NCBI GenBank assembly: GCA_028291505.1
Contig: JAQGHW010000825.1
Span: forward strand, 1 to 33,256
Source: Rhodopila sp.
GTDB lineage: Bacteria > Pseudomonadota > Alphaproteobacteria > Acetobacterales > Acetobacteraceae
DNA: 33,256 bases
Reading direction: 5' to 3'
Each line of letters opens with the position of its first letter. Positions within the stretch are counted from its first letter, which is position 1. A program made the translations under genes and the position numbers. The notes under the pieces are model-generated. The model was not told where the DNA came from and made no database searches. It was given only the letters and a program-made list of their open reading frames with translations. This document shows positions 8,195 through 19,280 of the stretch, piece by piece.

Positions 8195-10027
8195 ATGGCG
8201 CGCCGCGACTTCGGAGGATGCGTGCAGAGCGACCGGACATGGCCGAACCTGGCTTCGATGATGTTTTCGCTGGCTGGACAATGGCCTGACAAGCCGATGT
8301 TGCGCGTGTGGCGGGGCGAAAGCTGGCGTTCGATCAAATGGGGTGAGTTCGGCCGTATGGCTGCCTCCTGCGCGCGACATTTGCGCGCCGTGGGGGTAGC
8401 GGCGGGCGACCGCGTCGTGCTTTGCATGGAAAACCGTCCCGAATTCCCGGTGGCCGAGACCGCGCTGTTGGCGATCCGGGCGGTGCCGGTGCCGGCCTAC
8501 ACGACGAACACGGTCGATGATCACGCGCATCTGCTGCGCGATTCGGGCGCGCGCGCGGTGATCGTGTCATCCGCCGTTCTGGCGGACCGGCTGCTGGCGG
8601 CCGCGGCGAAGGTTTCCGGACTCGATCTGCTGGTGGTGATGGATGGGGAGCGTTTGCCCCATGCCGCCCCGCAAGTCGTGGGTGGCCAGGCCAAGCCCGG
8701 CCATGACACAATCGGCCATGACACAATGGGCCGTGACACGATACAGCGGCCAAACCATGGCGGCGCCGTTCGGGTTATCCCCTGGTCCGGGCTGGTTGAG
8801 GACCAGCGGCCGCCGGACGATATCGCGGCGGAAGCGGCCGGGATCCCGGCGACCGCTCTGGCGTGCCTGATCTACACCTCGGGGACCGGCGGCTCACCGC
8901 GCGGGGTGATGCTGCCGCACCGGTGCATCCTGTCCAACTGCGCCGGTGCCGTCGAGCTGGTGCAGCCGTTGAAGCTGAAGGACGAGACCTATCTGTCCTA
9001 CCTGCCGCTGTCGCACGCCTATGAGCATACGGTCGGACAGTTCTTCCTGCTCAGCCTGGGGACGGAGATCGTCTATGCCCGCGGCGTCGAGCATCTGGCG
9101 GCGGACATGCTGGCGATCCGCCCGACGATTTTGACCGCGGTGCCGCGTGTGCTGGAGGTGATTCGGACGCGGGTCCTGACTCAGGTGGCGCGAGAGAAGC
9201 CGTTCCGGCAGCGTCTGTTCCAGATGGCGACGGCGATCGGCCTGAAGAAAGTGAACGGCAAGCGGCTGACCGTGACGGAATATCTGCTCGATCCGGTTCT
9301 CGATCGGCTGGTGCGAGCCAAGGTGCGGGCAAGGTTTGGCGGAAGGCTGGTCGCAGCGCTGTCCGGCGGCGCTCGCCTGGAACCGGAGGTCGGACGCTTC
9401 TTCCAGTCGCTGGGCCTGCTCATCATGCAGGGTTACGGCCAGACCGAGGCTGGGCCGGTGATCAGCGCCACGCCACCGGATGCCATCCGGATCGACACCG
9501 TCGGCAAACCGCTCACCGGTGTTGACGTGCGAATCGCCGCCGATGGCGAGATCCTGGTGCGCGGTGAACTGGTGATGGACGGATACTGGAACCGGCCGCA
9601 GGATACCGCCTCGACGATTCGCGACGGTTGGCTGCACACCGGCGATATCGGGGAGCTCGACCGGGGGTATTTGCGGATCACCGATCGCAAGAAGGACATG
9701 ATCGTGCTGTCCGGCGGCGAAAACGTCTCGCCGGCCAAGATCGAGGGCATGCTGATGGCTGAAACCGAGATCGCCCAGGCCGTGGTGACCGGAGAAGGCC
9801 GCAGCGGCGTGAGCGCCTTGGTGGTTCCGGCGGACGGATACGACGACGTGGCGGTTGCTTTGGCGGTGAACCGGACCAATTTACGTCTGTCGGTAACCGA
9901 GCGCATACGCAAGCACGCAGTGGTGCCAGCATTCACGATCGAAAACGGGCTGTTGACACCATCGCAGAAAATCCGACGTGTGTTGGTGATGCGAGCCAAT
10001 GCCGCGACGCTGGCGCGGTTGCACTGA
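8195..10027 (+). CDS. Long-chain acyl-CoA synthetase (AMP-forming, FadD15-like)
   Basis: A 610-residue ANL-superfamily enzyme that activates a fatty acid to acyl-CoA through an acyl-adenylate, with the architecture of membrane-associated long-chain acyl-CoA ligases. The nucleotide loop at about 225-240 reads YTSGTGGSPRGV, where the usual form is SGTTGxPKGV, so a Thr is Gly and the Lys is Arg. Later motifs are normal: YGQTEAGP, GWLHTGDIG, and a C-terminal TPSQKIRR carrying the expected catalytic Lys. Residues 169-183 are an unusual short repeat (GHDTI/GHDTM/GRDTI) from three 15-bp DNA units. I chose ATG 8195 because GGGAGG lies just upstream; the frame is open back to 8114. The downstream rpmF-plsX-fabH genes fit a lipid-metabolism setting. 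Confidence 0.88.
   Translation: MARRDFGGCVQSDRTWPNLASMMFSLAGQWPDKPMLRVWRGESWRSIKWGEFGRMAASCARHLRAVGVAAGDRVVLCMENRPEFPVAETALLAIRAVPVPAYTTNTVDDHAHLLRDSGARAVIVSSAVLADRLLAAAAKVSGLDLLVVMDGERLPHAAPQVVGGQAKPGHDTIGHDTMGRDTIQRPNHGGAVRVIPWSGLVEDQRPPDDIAAEAAGIPATALACLIYTSGTGGSPRGVMLPHRCILSNCAGAVELVQPLKLKDETYLSYLPLSHAYEHTVGQFFLLSLGTEIVYARGVEHLAADMLAIRPTILTAVPRVLEVIRTRVLTQVAREKPFRQRLFQMATAIGLKKVNGKRLTVTEYLLDPVLDRLVRAKVRARFGGRLVAALSGGARLEPEVGRFFQSLGLLIMQGYGQTEAGPVISATPPDAIRIDTVGKPLTGVDVRIAADGEILVRGELVMDGYWNRPQDTASTIRDGWLHTGDIGELDRGYLRITDRKKDMIVLSGGENVSPAKIEGMLMAETEIAQAVVTGEGRSGVSALVVPADGYDDVAVALAVNRTNLRLSVTERIRKHAVVPAFTIENGLLTPSQKIRRVLVMRANAATLARLH
8699..8743 (+). repeat. Three-unit 15-bp in-frame tandem repeat inside the acyl-CoA synthetase
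   Basis: Three consecutive 15-base units are seen: GGCCATGACACAATC, GGCCATGACACAATG and GGCCGTGACACGATA. Each encodes a G-H/R-D-T-I/M pentapeptide. The first two differ only at the last base, which suggests recent duplication. The repeat sits in a variable loop before the nucleotide-binding motif. Confidence 0.9.
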
Positions 10028-10172
10028 AGAATGACGGCACACTTCATCAGCCATTGCGAGGAGGCGGTCGCTCTGCTAGACGGCGCCGCTCGCGTTTTCG
10101 TCCAATCGTGGATTTCTGTCAGGCCTCGCGCGGTTCGCGGGGCATACGTCGTTAGAGAAGGGGCGCTGTCCC

Positions 10173-10376
10173 ATGGCTGTTCCAAAGAGAAAGACCTCCC
10201 CGTCGCGCGCGGGCATGCGCCGCAGCCATCAGGCGCTGCCGCACGAGGCGCACGCCGAATGCCCCAACTGTGGGGAACTGAAGCGGCCGCACCACGTATG
10301 CAGCCATTGCGGCCATTACGATGGGCGCGAAGTGGTTGCAGCCGGGAAGCCGCTGCGGGGCGCTGTCCGGATCTGA
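10173..10376 (+). CDS. rpmF: 50S ribosomal protein L32
   Basis: A 67-residue protein of the large ribosomal subunit. It opens [12 protein letters not shown], the conserved L32 N-terminus, followed by a zinc-ribbon with C30-x2-C33 and C43-x2-C46 (CPNC and CSHC). All four cysteines are present, so this is the zinc-binding form. The ATG at 10173 follows GAGAAGGGG. It stands directly ahead of plsX and fabH, the common rpmF-plsX-fabH arrangement that links ribosome and membrane-lipid synthesis. The 145 bases between it and the acyl-CoA synthetase may hold its promoter, but I see no clear consensus there. Confidence 0.96.
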   Translation: MAVPKRKTSPSRAGMRRSHQALPHEAHAECPNCGELKRPHHVCSHCGHYDGREVVAAGKPLRGAVRI

Positions 10377-10422
10377 GGCCGGGTCGCGGCGTGCTGCTGG
10401 TTCGCCCAGTTCTGGTTCGTCC

Positions 10423-11679
10423 GTGACCACCGGTCCCTTTTCGCTGGCCGTGGATGCCATGGGGGGCGACAATGCCCCTGACATGGTTGTGCAAGGCCTT
10501 GAATACGCGGCAGAACGCCACCCGTCGGCGCGCTTCCTGCTGGTTGGCAACGAGCCGGTGCTGACTGCGCTGCTCGGCCGCCACAAGCGTGCGCGTGCGG
10601 CCTGTACCGTGCGGCATGCCAGCGACGTCATCAGCAATGACATGAAGCCGACCGCCGCGCTGCGCAGCCGGCAATCCTCCATGCGCGTGGCGATCGACGC
10701 GGTCGCGTCAGGGGAGGCATCAGGCCTCGTCTCGGCTGGGAATACCGGCGCGTTGCTGGCAATGGCGAAAGTCGTCATCAAGTCGCTGCCGGGCATCGAT
10801 CGCCCAGCCATGGCCGGCATCGCACCGTCCGCTCGGGGCGACGTCGTCATGCTGGACCTGGGTGCCAACGTGCACTGCGACGTGCGGAACCTGGTGGAAT
10901 TCGCGGTGATGGGCGACGTGTTCGCGCGCACCGTGCTGGGCCTGACGGCACCGACCATCGGACTGCTGAACGTCGGGTCGGAGGAGCTGAAGGGCGACGA
11001 TACGGTCCGCGAGGCGGCCGAGATCCTGCGCGCCAGCCATATTGGCCCGCAGTTCCACGGTTTCGTCGAGGGCCACGACATCGCCGCCGGCACGACCGAC
11101 GTGATCGTCACCGACGGGTTCACCGGCAACGTTGCGCTGAAGACCGGCGAAGGCGCGTTGAACCTGATCGGCGAGTTCCTCAAGCAGGTCTTCACCAGCA
11201 GCATCTACGCGAAGGTCGCCTATCTCCTGGTGCGGCCAGGCCTGGACCGGCTGCGCGAATGGCTCGACCCGCGGCGCTACAACGGCGCGGTGATGGTTGG
11301 CCTGAACGGCGTGGTGGTGAAGTCGCATGGCGGGACTGACGCGCAGGGTTTCGCGCATGCTGTCGACGTCGCGATGGACATGGTCACGCACCGGTTCAAC
11401 GATCGTATCCGGGAGGATCTGGCTCGTATTGGGCTGGACAAGCGCGGGCCGACGGAGAAGAACGGGCGTGATCGCGAAACAGCAGGGTCCGTCGGCGACT
11501 CGGCGTCCGGCGAGTCGCGGCCCAGTGAAGCGCAGCCCAGTGAATCACGACCGGGCGAATCGCGACCGGGCGAATCGCGACCGGGCGAAGCGGGGCCGGG
11601 TGACTCTCTACCGGGAGAGTCGCAACCGGGGGAGTCGCGATCCGGCTCGAATGACGACCCCCAATTCGCTACTGCCTGA
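10423..11679 (+). CDS. plsX: Phosphate acyltransferase PlsX with a repetitive C-terminal extension
   Basis: PlsX converts acyl-ACP and phosphate to acyl-phosphate, the acyl donor for PlsY at the start of phospholipid synthesis; it is a peripheral membrane enzyme. The N-terminal SLAVDAMGGDNAP, the GLVSAGNTGALLA segment and IVTDGFTGNVALKT are hallmarks. No ATG fits: GTG at 10423, 46 bases after rpmF, begins just before the conserved core, whereas the ATG at 10321 would overlap rpmF and add unrelated residues. No good ribosome site precedes the GTG, so coupling to rpmF is possible. The 418 residues exceed the usual length of about 330-350: from about residue 340 a hydrophilic tail follows, built mostly of a GESRP-like pentapeptide. 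fabH begins 12 bases after the stop. Confidence 0.93.
   Translation: MTTGPFSLAVDAMGGDNAPDMVVQGLEYAAERHPSARFLLVGNEPVLTALLGRHKRARAACTVRHASDVISNDMKPTAALRSRQSSMRVAIDAVASGEASGLVSAGNTGALLAMAKVVIKSLPGIDRPAMAGIAPSARGDVVMLDLGANVHCDVRNLVEFAVMGDVFARTVLGLTAPTIGLLNVGSEELKGDDTVREAAEILRASHIGPQFHGFVEGHDIAAGTTDVIVTDGFTGNVALKTGEGALNLIGEFLKQVFTSSIYAKVAYLLVRPGLDRLREWLDPRRYNGAVMVGLNGVVVKSHGGTDAQGFAHAVDVAMDMVTHRFNDRIREDLARIGLDKRGPTEKNGRDRETAGSVGDSASGESRPSEAQPSESRPGESRPGESRPGEAGPGDSLPGESQPGESRSGSNDDPQFATA
11512..11646 (+). repeat. Nine-unit 15-bp tandem repeat coding the PlsX tail
   Basis: Nine back-to-back 15-base units of the form GARTCGCGACCGGGC encode G/S-E-S-R-P style pentapeptides (ESRPS, EAQPS, ESRPG three times, EAGPG, DSLPG, ESQPG, ESRSG). 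The central two units (11542-11571) are identical and the outer ones diverged, as expected from slippage-driven growth. The frame is kept and the stop lies 30 bases beyond the array. Confidence 0.92.
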
Positions 11680-11691
11680 CCAGGATCAGTC

Positions 11692-12663
11692 ATGCCGCTC
11701 CGTTCCATCCTCGCCGGCTGTGGTGGCTATCTGCCCGAACGGGTCGTTACCAACGACGAATTGTCGCGGACGATCGACACGTCGGATGAATGGATCCGTG
11801 AGCGAACGGGTATCCGGCAGCGGCATTTCGCCGCCAAGCACGAGACGGCGGCGTTCATGGGCACTGCCGCGGCTCGGGTGGCCCTGGCTGATGCCGGCGC
11901 GACGGCGGCGGATGTCGATGCGATCATTTTGGCCACCAGCACGCCGGATCAGGCGTTCCCCGCCACTGCCTTGCGGGTGCAGGCAGAACTGGGCGTCAGC
12001 CGGGGTTTCGGTTTCGACCTGTCGGCTGCCTGTGCCGGGTTCATCTATGGCCTGTCCGTCGCCGACGGCATGATCCGAGCGGGGCAGGTGCGTGGGGTGC
12101 TGGTGATCGGCAGCGAGGTTTACTCGCGCATCCTGAATTGGCAGGACCGCGGCACCTGCGTGCTGTTCGGCGACGGGGCCGGGGCGGTGTTCCTGCGCGC
12201 GAGCAGCGGTGAAGACGACGACAGGCGCGGTGTGCTGTCCACCCATATCCACGCGCAGGGCACCCTTGGCGATATCCTGTATGTCGATGGCGCGGTCGGC
12301 CAGCCCGACAAGCCCGGCCACCTGGTGATGAATGGGCGGGAGGTATTTCGTCACGCCGTCACCCGTTTGGCCGAGGCGGTGGAGGAGGCGCTGGCCGCCA
12401 ACGGCCTGAAGCACGGCGATATCGATTGGCTGGTGCCGCATCAGGCCAACAGCCGCATCATCCAGGCGATGGGGAAGAAACTGGGGTTGCCGCCGGAACG
12501 GGTCGTGATGACGGTCGACCGCCACGCGAACACGTCGGCAGCCTCGGTTCCGCTGGCTTTGGCGGAGGCGCGTGGTGACGGACGTATCGTTCCCGGCGAT
12601 CTGGTGCTGCTGGAGGCGCTGGGTGGTGGGCTGACGTGGGGGTCGGCGCTGGTCCGGCTGTGA
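11692..12663 (+). CDS. fabH: Beta-ketoacyl-ACP synthase III (KAS III)
   Basis: A 323-residue condensing enzyme that starts fatty-acid synthesis by joining acetyl-CoA to malonyl-ACP. The Cys-His-Asn triad is complete: C114 in DLSAACAGF, H250 in VPHQANSRI and N280 in RHANTSAAS. Length and ends are normal for FabH (GGYLPERVVTN near the start, ALGGGLTWGSALV at the end). It begins 12 bases after plsX, so the two are surely co-transcribed. The substrate preference (acetyl versus branched primers) cannot be read from sequence by eye. Confidence 0.96.
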   Translation: MPLRSILAGCGGYLPERVVTNDELSRTIDTSDEWIRERTGIRQRHFAAKHETAAFMGTAAARVALADAGATAADVDAIILATSTPDQAFPATALRVQAELGVSRGFGFDLSAACAGFIYGLSVADGMIRAGQVRGVLVIGSEVYSRILNWQDRGTCVLFGDGAGAVFLRASSGEDDDRRGVLSTHIHAQGTLGDILYVDGAVGQPDKPGHLVMNGREVFRHAVTRLAEAVEEALAANGLKHGDIDWLVPHQANSRIIQAMGKKLGLPPERVVMTVDRHANTSAASVPLALAEARGDGRIVPGDLVLLEALGGGLTWGSALVRL

Positions 12664-12721
12664 CCTTAGCGATACGATCGCCCGCAAACCTCTGATCCGG
12701 TAAGATTTTTTATTCCAAACC

Positions 12722-12750
12722 TTGACGTGCCGGCATGATCTGCATAGCGT
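12722..12750 (+). promoter_or_regulatory. Candidate sigma-70-type promoter for ihfA, possibly leaderless
   Basis: TTGACG (12722-12727) is separated by 17 bases from TAGCGT (12745-12750). The predicted start of transcription falls at or next to the ihfA ATG (12757), and no Shine-Dalgarno sequence precedes that ATG. An AT-rich run (12704-12714, AGATTTTTTAT) lies just upstream of the -35. The -35 is strong, the -10 weak (three of six), so this is a candidate only. Confidence 0.45.
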
Positions 12751-12756
12751 CCGGCT

Positions 12757-13068
12757 ATGCTGACGATCACCCGTGCTCACATAGCTGAAATGATCTACAC
12801 GCAGGTCGGGCTGTCTCGGAATGAGTCAGCCGATCTGCTGGAAGATGTACTGGAGCGTGTTGCTTCGCGTCTGGAAAAAGGGGAATCCGTTAAAATCAGT
12901 GGGTTCGGGACGTTTTCTGTCAGGCAAAAGGGACGCCGTATTGGCCGCAACCCGAAAACGGGTGAGGAAGTTCCCATCTTGCCGCGCCGGGTTCTCGTGT
13001 TCCGGCCAAGTCATGTGTTGAAAGCTCATGTCAACGGCACCACGCCTGGTACGGATGACGATGAATGA
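12757..13068 (+). CDS. ihfA: Integration host factor subunit alpha
   Basis: A 103-residue HU/IHF-family DNA-bending protein; with IHF-beta it binds WATCAANNNNTTR-type sites and bends DNA sharply. The family body is intact: helices to about residue 42, [12 protein letters not shown], and the beta-ribbon arm [13 protein letters not shown] with the intercalating proline P66, then [13 protein letters not shown]. The position between fabH and a MerR gene supports IHF-alpha rather than HU or IHF-beta. A 93-base gap with a candidate promoter separates it from fabH, and the lack of a ribosome site suggests separate or leaderless expression. Confidence 0.94.
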   Translation: MLTITRAHIAEMIYTQVGLSRNESADLLEDVLERVASRLEKGESVKISGFGTFSVRQKGRRIGRNPKTGEEVPILPRRVLVFRPSHVLKAHVNGTTPGTDDDE

Positions 13069-13116
13069 TGCGGGCCACATAGGGACTGAATCGAGTGGCG
13101 GTTATTGGACGCCCCC

Positions 13117-13659
13117 GTGAGCGACGACCTGAAACAGGATGGATTCGACCAAGGGCTGCGGTCACGGCCGAAGAAGGCGCCGAATGCTTTTCGTACAATC
13201 AGTGAAGTAGCGGACGATCTTCACATCCCGCAGCATGTGTTGCGGTTCTGGGAGACGAAATTTCCCCAGGTGAGGCCGCTGAAGCGCGGTGGCGGCCGAC
13301 GGTATTATCGTCCGGATGACATCGTTCTGCTGCGGCGAATCGCCGATCTGCTGTACACTCAAGGTTATACGATCAAGGGTGTACAGCGTTTGTTACGTGA
13401 AGGTGGTGGCCAGTTATCCGATGACATCCCGCCGCCAACGGCGGACGAACGCGCTGCGGCCGAGGCGGAGAAGGCCGGCCATTCACCGGACGAACCGTTG
13501 CTGATCCCCGGCCTGGAACTGGTGTCGCAACCAGCCGCGCTGACACAGATGGTCCGCGCTGCCCAGCGGCAAAAGCCGGACGGGGAGCAGGAACGCCTGC
13601 GCACGTTGCTGCTGGAGGCGCTGCACGAACTCGAGGACCTGCGAGCGCGGTTGGGCTGA
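13117..13659 (+). CDS. MerR-family transcriptional regulator
   Basis: A 180-residue regulator with an N-terminal winged helix-turn-helix (about 23-90): [25 protein letters not shown], then the wing [15 protein letters not shown], and the second helix pair ending [13 protein letters not shown]. The C-terminal part is Pro/Ala/Glu-rich and then a helix likely used for dimerisation. It has no cysteine cluster for metal binding. This gene next to ihfA is a conserved alphaproteobacterial arrangement. The target is unknown. The start is uncertain: GTG at 13117 gives the family-like MSDDLKQ opening; TTG at 13105 is in frame and also possible. Confidence 0.88.
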   Translation: MSDDLKQDGFDQGLRSRPKKAPNAFRTISEVADDLHIPQHVLRFWETKFPQVRPLKRGGGRRYYRPDDIVLLRRIADLLYTQGYTIKGVQRLLREGGGQLSDDIPPPTADERAAAEAEKAGHSPDEPLLIPGLELVSQPAALTQMVRAAQRQKPDGEQERLRTLLLEALHELEDLRARLG

Positions 13660-13789
13660 GCCGGTAATCTGTGGGTCTTGCGCTGAGTCCATCAACGATT
13701 GTTGAACCCGACGATTGGGCCATCGTTGGCACCACGCTCGAATCCGCCGTGAATGACACTTGTGATAGAGCAGGCGGAAGCGGTTCCTA

Positions 13790-14380
13790 TTAGCTGGTCA
13801 CGCGCTGTTTCTGCTTGCTCCGGACGTCGAGCCGGTTCGGCAGCATGGCCGTAGGCGTGTTGTCGCGGCGCGCGAAGTGGTGGTACAGCCCGGCCGCCGC
13901 ATGCAGCGCGATCAGGGCCAGGAGCAGGTAGCCGGTATTCTCGTGAAGTTCATGCATCTGGCTGGCGAACGGTCGATCCGGGCCGGTAACGGCCGGTAGA
14001 GTGCCGAAGAAGAACAGATCAACTCTGTCGCCGTGTGCGCCGGTATAGATCAGCCCGAACAGGGGTTGGGTCAGCAGCAGGACGTAGAGCGCATACTCGC
14101 TGGCGCTGGTGGCGAATCGCATCGGCCGTGACATCGTGGCAGGCCAGTTGGGGAAACGGGTGAATTGGCGCCAAACCAGCCGGGCGAGCGTCACGATCCA
14201 GATGGTCAGGCCGAACGAACGGTGAAGCTGGAGGAAAATCTGCTTCACCGTGGCGGGCACAAGATCAATCGAGAACGCAAGCACGAAGACCGTGACGATG
14301 AGCAACACGGTCAGCCAATGCATGAACTTGATCACCGGATCAAATTCGAGCGGCGCGGCATCCAGGGTCGGGCGCGGCAT
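13790..14380 (-). CDS. Cytochrome b561-type di-heme membrane protein
   Basis: A 196-residue inner-membrane b-type cytochrome with four predicted helices (about 17-38, 48-71, 93-113, 147-169). Candidate heme ligands are H21 (FMHWL), H53 (QLHRSFG), H146 (HELHENTGY) and H160 (ALHAAAG), paired two by two as in bacterial CybB proteins. These proteins pass electrons from quinol, for example to superoxide or a periplasmic partner. It stands alone here, convergent with merR, with no obvious partner gene. The ATG at 14378-14380 follows GTGAGAAA. Confidence 0.9.
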   Translation of the reverse strand: MPRPTLDAAPLEFDPVIKFMHWLTVLLIVTVFVLAFSIDLVPATVKQIFLQLHRSFGLTIWIVTLARLVWRQFTRFPNWPATMSRPMRFATSASEYALYVLLLTQPLFGLIYTGAHGDRVDLFFFGTLPAVTGPDRPFASQMHELHENTGYLLLALIALHAAAGLYHHFARRDNTPTAMLPNRLDVRSKQKQRVTS

Positions 14381-14472
14381 CTGGGTTTCTCACTCTCATG
14401 CTGGGGGTGCCCTGCCAGGGGCGCATGCGTGAAAGACTTTGAAGCGCGCGGATTATTCCCGTCTGCGGCGGA

Positions 14473-15699
14473 TCAGGCCTTGACCAGCGGACAGCCGCCC
14501 TCGCTCATCGGGCGGAACGCGTCGACGCCTGCGATCGTTTCCACCACCTCCAGCAGATCCCACTCGCTTTTTGACTGAGCCGGCTGCTTGGCGCGCAGCA
14601 GGAAGGTGTCGCGGACCACCCTGCCATCGATCCGCAGCTTGCCGTCTTTGGTCATGAAATCGTTGATCGGGATTTCCCTCATCTTTTCCATCACTGGGCC
14701 GGCGGCGTCGGTGCCGGCGGCCTGGATCGCCTTCAGGTAATGCGTCACAGCACCCCAGGTGCTGGCCTGGAACGCGGTGGGCGGCCGGTCCTTGTGCTGT
14801 TTGGCGAAGCGGGCGGCGAACGCTCGGGACGGTTCATCGTGATCCCAGTAATACGGCTGGCTGAAAATCATGCCCTGGGCGGCTGCCAGCCCGAGCGAAT
14901 GGATATTGGTCAGTGAGCAGTTCAGCGCGGCCGGGACGATGCCGCGCCTGGTCAGTCCGAACTCGCCCATCTGTTTGGCGATGTTGATGAAGTCGGCGCC
15001 GCCGGCGGCGATCCCGACCGCCTGTGCGCCGGACGACGCCGCGGCCAGCAGGTGGGCCGAAAAGTCGGTCTCCCCCAGCGGTGCCAGGCTGTGGCCCAGC
15101 ACCGTCGCACCCAGGCCCCGCAGGATCGCCGTGGCGTTCAGTTCCAGCGATTTGCCGAAGGCATAGTCGGAGGTGATGAAGAACCACTTCTTCTGGCCCT
15201 GTTTTACGAGCGCCTCGGCGGGTCCCTTGGCGGCGGAATAGTTGTCATATGTCCAGTGAACGCCGTACGGGGAGCATGCGGAGCCGGTCAGGTCGGTGGT
15301 TCCCGCCGCGATCGGCACATCGATCCGCTCGCGCTGTTTGCACAGATCCTGCACCGCCAGGGCGACAGCGGAATTTCCAAGACCGAAGATCGCATCGACC
15401 TTGTCCTCGTCGATCCAATGCCGAGCGGTCGACAGGCCGACATCGACCTTGTTTTGCAGGTCGGCCTGGATGACCTCGATCGGCGCGCCCAGGACATTGC
15501 CGCCAAAGTCTTCGGCCGCCATGCGGGCCGCGACAAAGTCGCCGTAACCCTGCTGGTCAGAGAATACCCCTGACATGTCGTCCAGTACGCCGATCTTCAC
15601 CACGCCGTCGGAGATCGCCGCGGCGGCGGCGCGCCTCGGCCGGAAGATGGCGGCCACCGGCAGCATCGCGGCGGCGGCGAGAAGGTTTCTGCGGTTCAC
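14473..15699 (-). CDS. Branched-chain amino-acid ABC transporter-type substrate-binding protein
   Basis: A 408-residue periplasmic binding protein of the Leu/Ile/Val (Peripla_BP_6) family. The N-terminus has an NRRNLL twin-arginine-like motif and an alanine-rich hydrophobic core, with cleavage probably after AAAAA at about 28. The mature part opens VVKIGVLDDMSGVFSD, typical of lobe 1, followed by GSACSPYGVHWTYDNY and KKWFFITSDYAFG, the hinge-lobe 2 start. It starts with GTG (15697-15699) behind AAAGGAAA. No permease or ATPase gene is nearby, so it is an orphan, and its ligand is unknown; related proteins often bind aromatic or short-chain acids. Confidence 0.9.
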   Translation of the reverse strand: MNRRNLLAAAAMLPVAAIFRPRRAAAAAISDGVVKIGVLDDMSGVFSDQQGYGDFVAARMAAEDFGGNVLGAPIEVIQADLQNKVDVGLSTARHWIDEDKVDAIFGLGNSAVALAVQDLCKQRERIDVPIAAGTTDLTGSACSPYGVHWTYDNYSAAKGPAEALVKQGQKKWFFITSDYAFGKSLELNATAILRGLGATVLGHSLAPLGETDFSAHLLAAASSGAQAVGIAAGGADFINIAKQMGEFGLTRRGIVPAALNCSLTNIHSLGLAAAQGMIFSQPYYWDHDEPSRAFAARFAKQHKDRPPTAFQASTWGAVTHYLKAIQAAGTDAAGPVMEKMREIPINDFMTKDGKLRIDGRVVRDTFLLRAKQPAQSKSEWDLLEVVETIAGVDAFRPMSEGGCPLVKA

Positions 15700-15773
15700 G
15701 GCGGTTTCCTTTTATCTTTATTCGACCGCATCAATAGCGCGATCATGCTCCCGGGCGCGACGACGATATGTTG

Positions 15774-15985
15774 TTAAATCGACATGCCCGCCGCGGCGAG
15801 CGCCTTGCGGAAGTTCGGCTCCGGTTGCGGCAGCGGTGCAGTTCCCAGCTACTGGTGCCGACCGGGCGTATTTCGCGCTCGACCGGGACTTCGATCAGGT
15901 ACGGGCGATTGGCGGCGATCGCGGTCTTGATCGCGTCCTCAAGTTCGCAGGAGGTTTGGTCGACGCCAATCGCTCGTTCAGACGA
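15774..15985 (-). pseudogene. Decayed C-terminal fragment of a TPP-dependent (acetolactate synthase-like) enzyme
   Basis: On the minus strand, a stretch reading CELEDAIKTAIAANRPYLIE then VPVEREIRPVGT matches the C-terminal end of thiamine-pyrophosphate enzymes of the acetolactate-synthase superfamily. At about 15840 the frame breaks; one missing C restores WELPPLPQPEPNFRKALAAA and a TAA at 15774-15776. Upstream of about 15980 the resemblance stops and an in-frame stop (15986-15988) appears, so roughly 65-70 codons of a protein of about 550 remain. It lies between the binding protein and gcdH. Family assignment is by pattern and not more exact than superfamily. Confidence 0.65.
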
Positions 15986-16035
15986 TTACCGTGCGAACCG
16001 CGGCATTCCGCCGATAGCCAACCGTCGCGCGCGCC

Positions 16036-19280
<3,245 letters not shown>

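Noticed and set aside
11512-11646. Regular repeat that could be taken for a CRISPR array
   Set aside because: Units are directly adjacent without spacers, only 15 bases long and kept in the plsX frame, so it is a coding tandem repeat.
13660-13789. tRNA or terminator after merR
   Set aside because: I looked for a tRNA cloverleaf here, as some alphaproteobacteria have one, and found none. Short inverted repeats exist (TCAAC/GTTGA at 13692-13705, CAACGAT/ATCGTTG at 13693-13728), but there is no T run.
15774-15985. Reading the TPP-enzyme remnant as oxalyl-CoA decarboxylase, partner of frc
   Set aside because: The surviving C-terminal sequence resembles acetolactate-synthase-like proteins more than Oxc, and it lies 4 kb from frc; too little remains to claim a partner.
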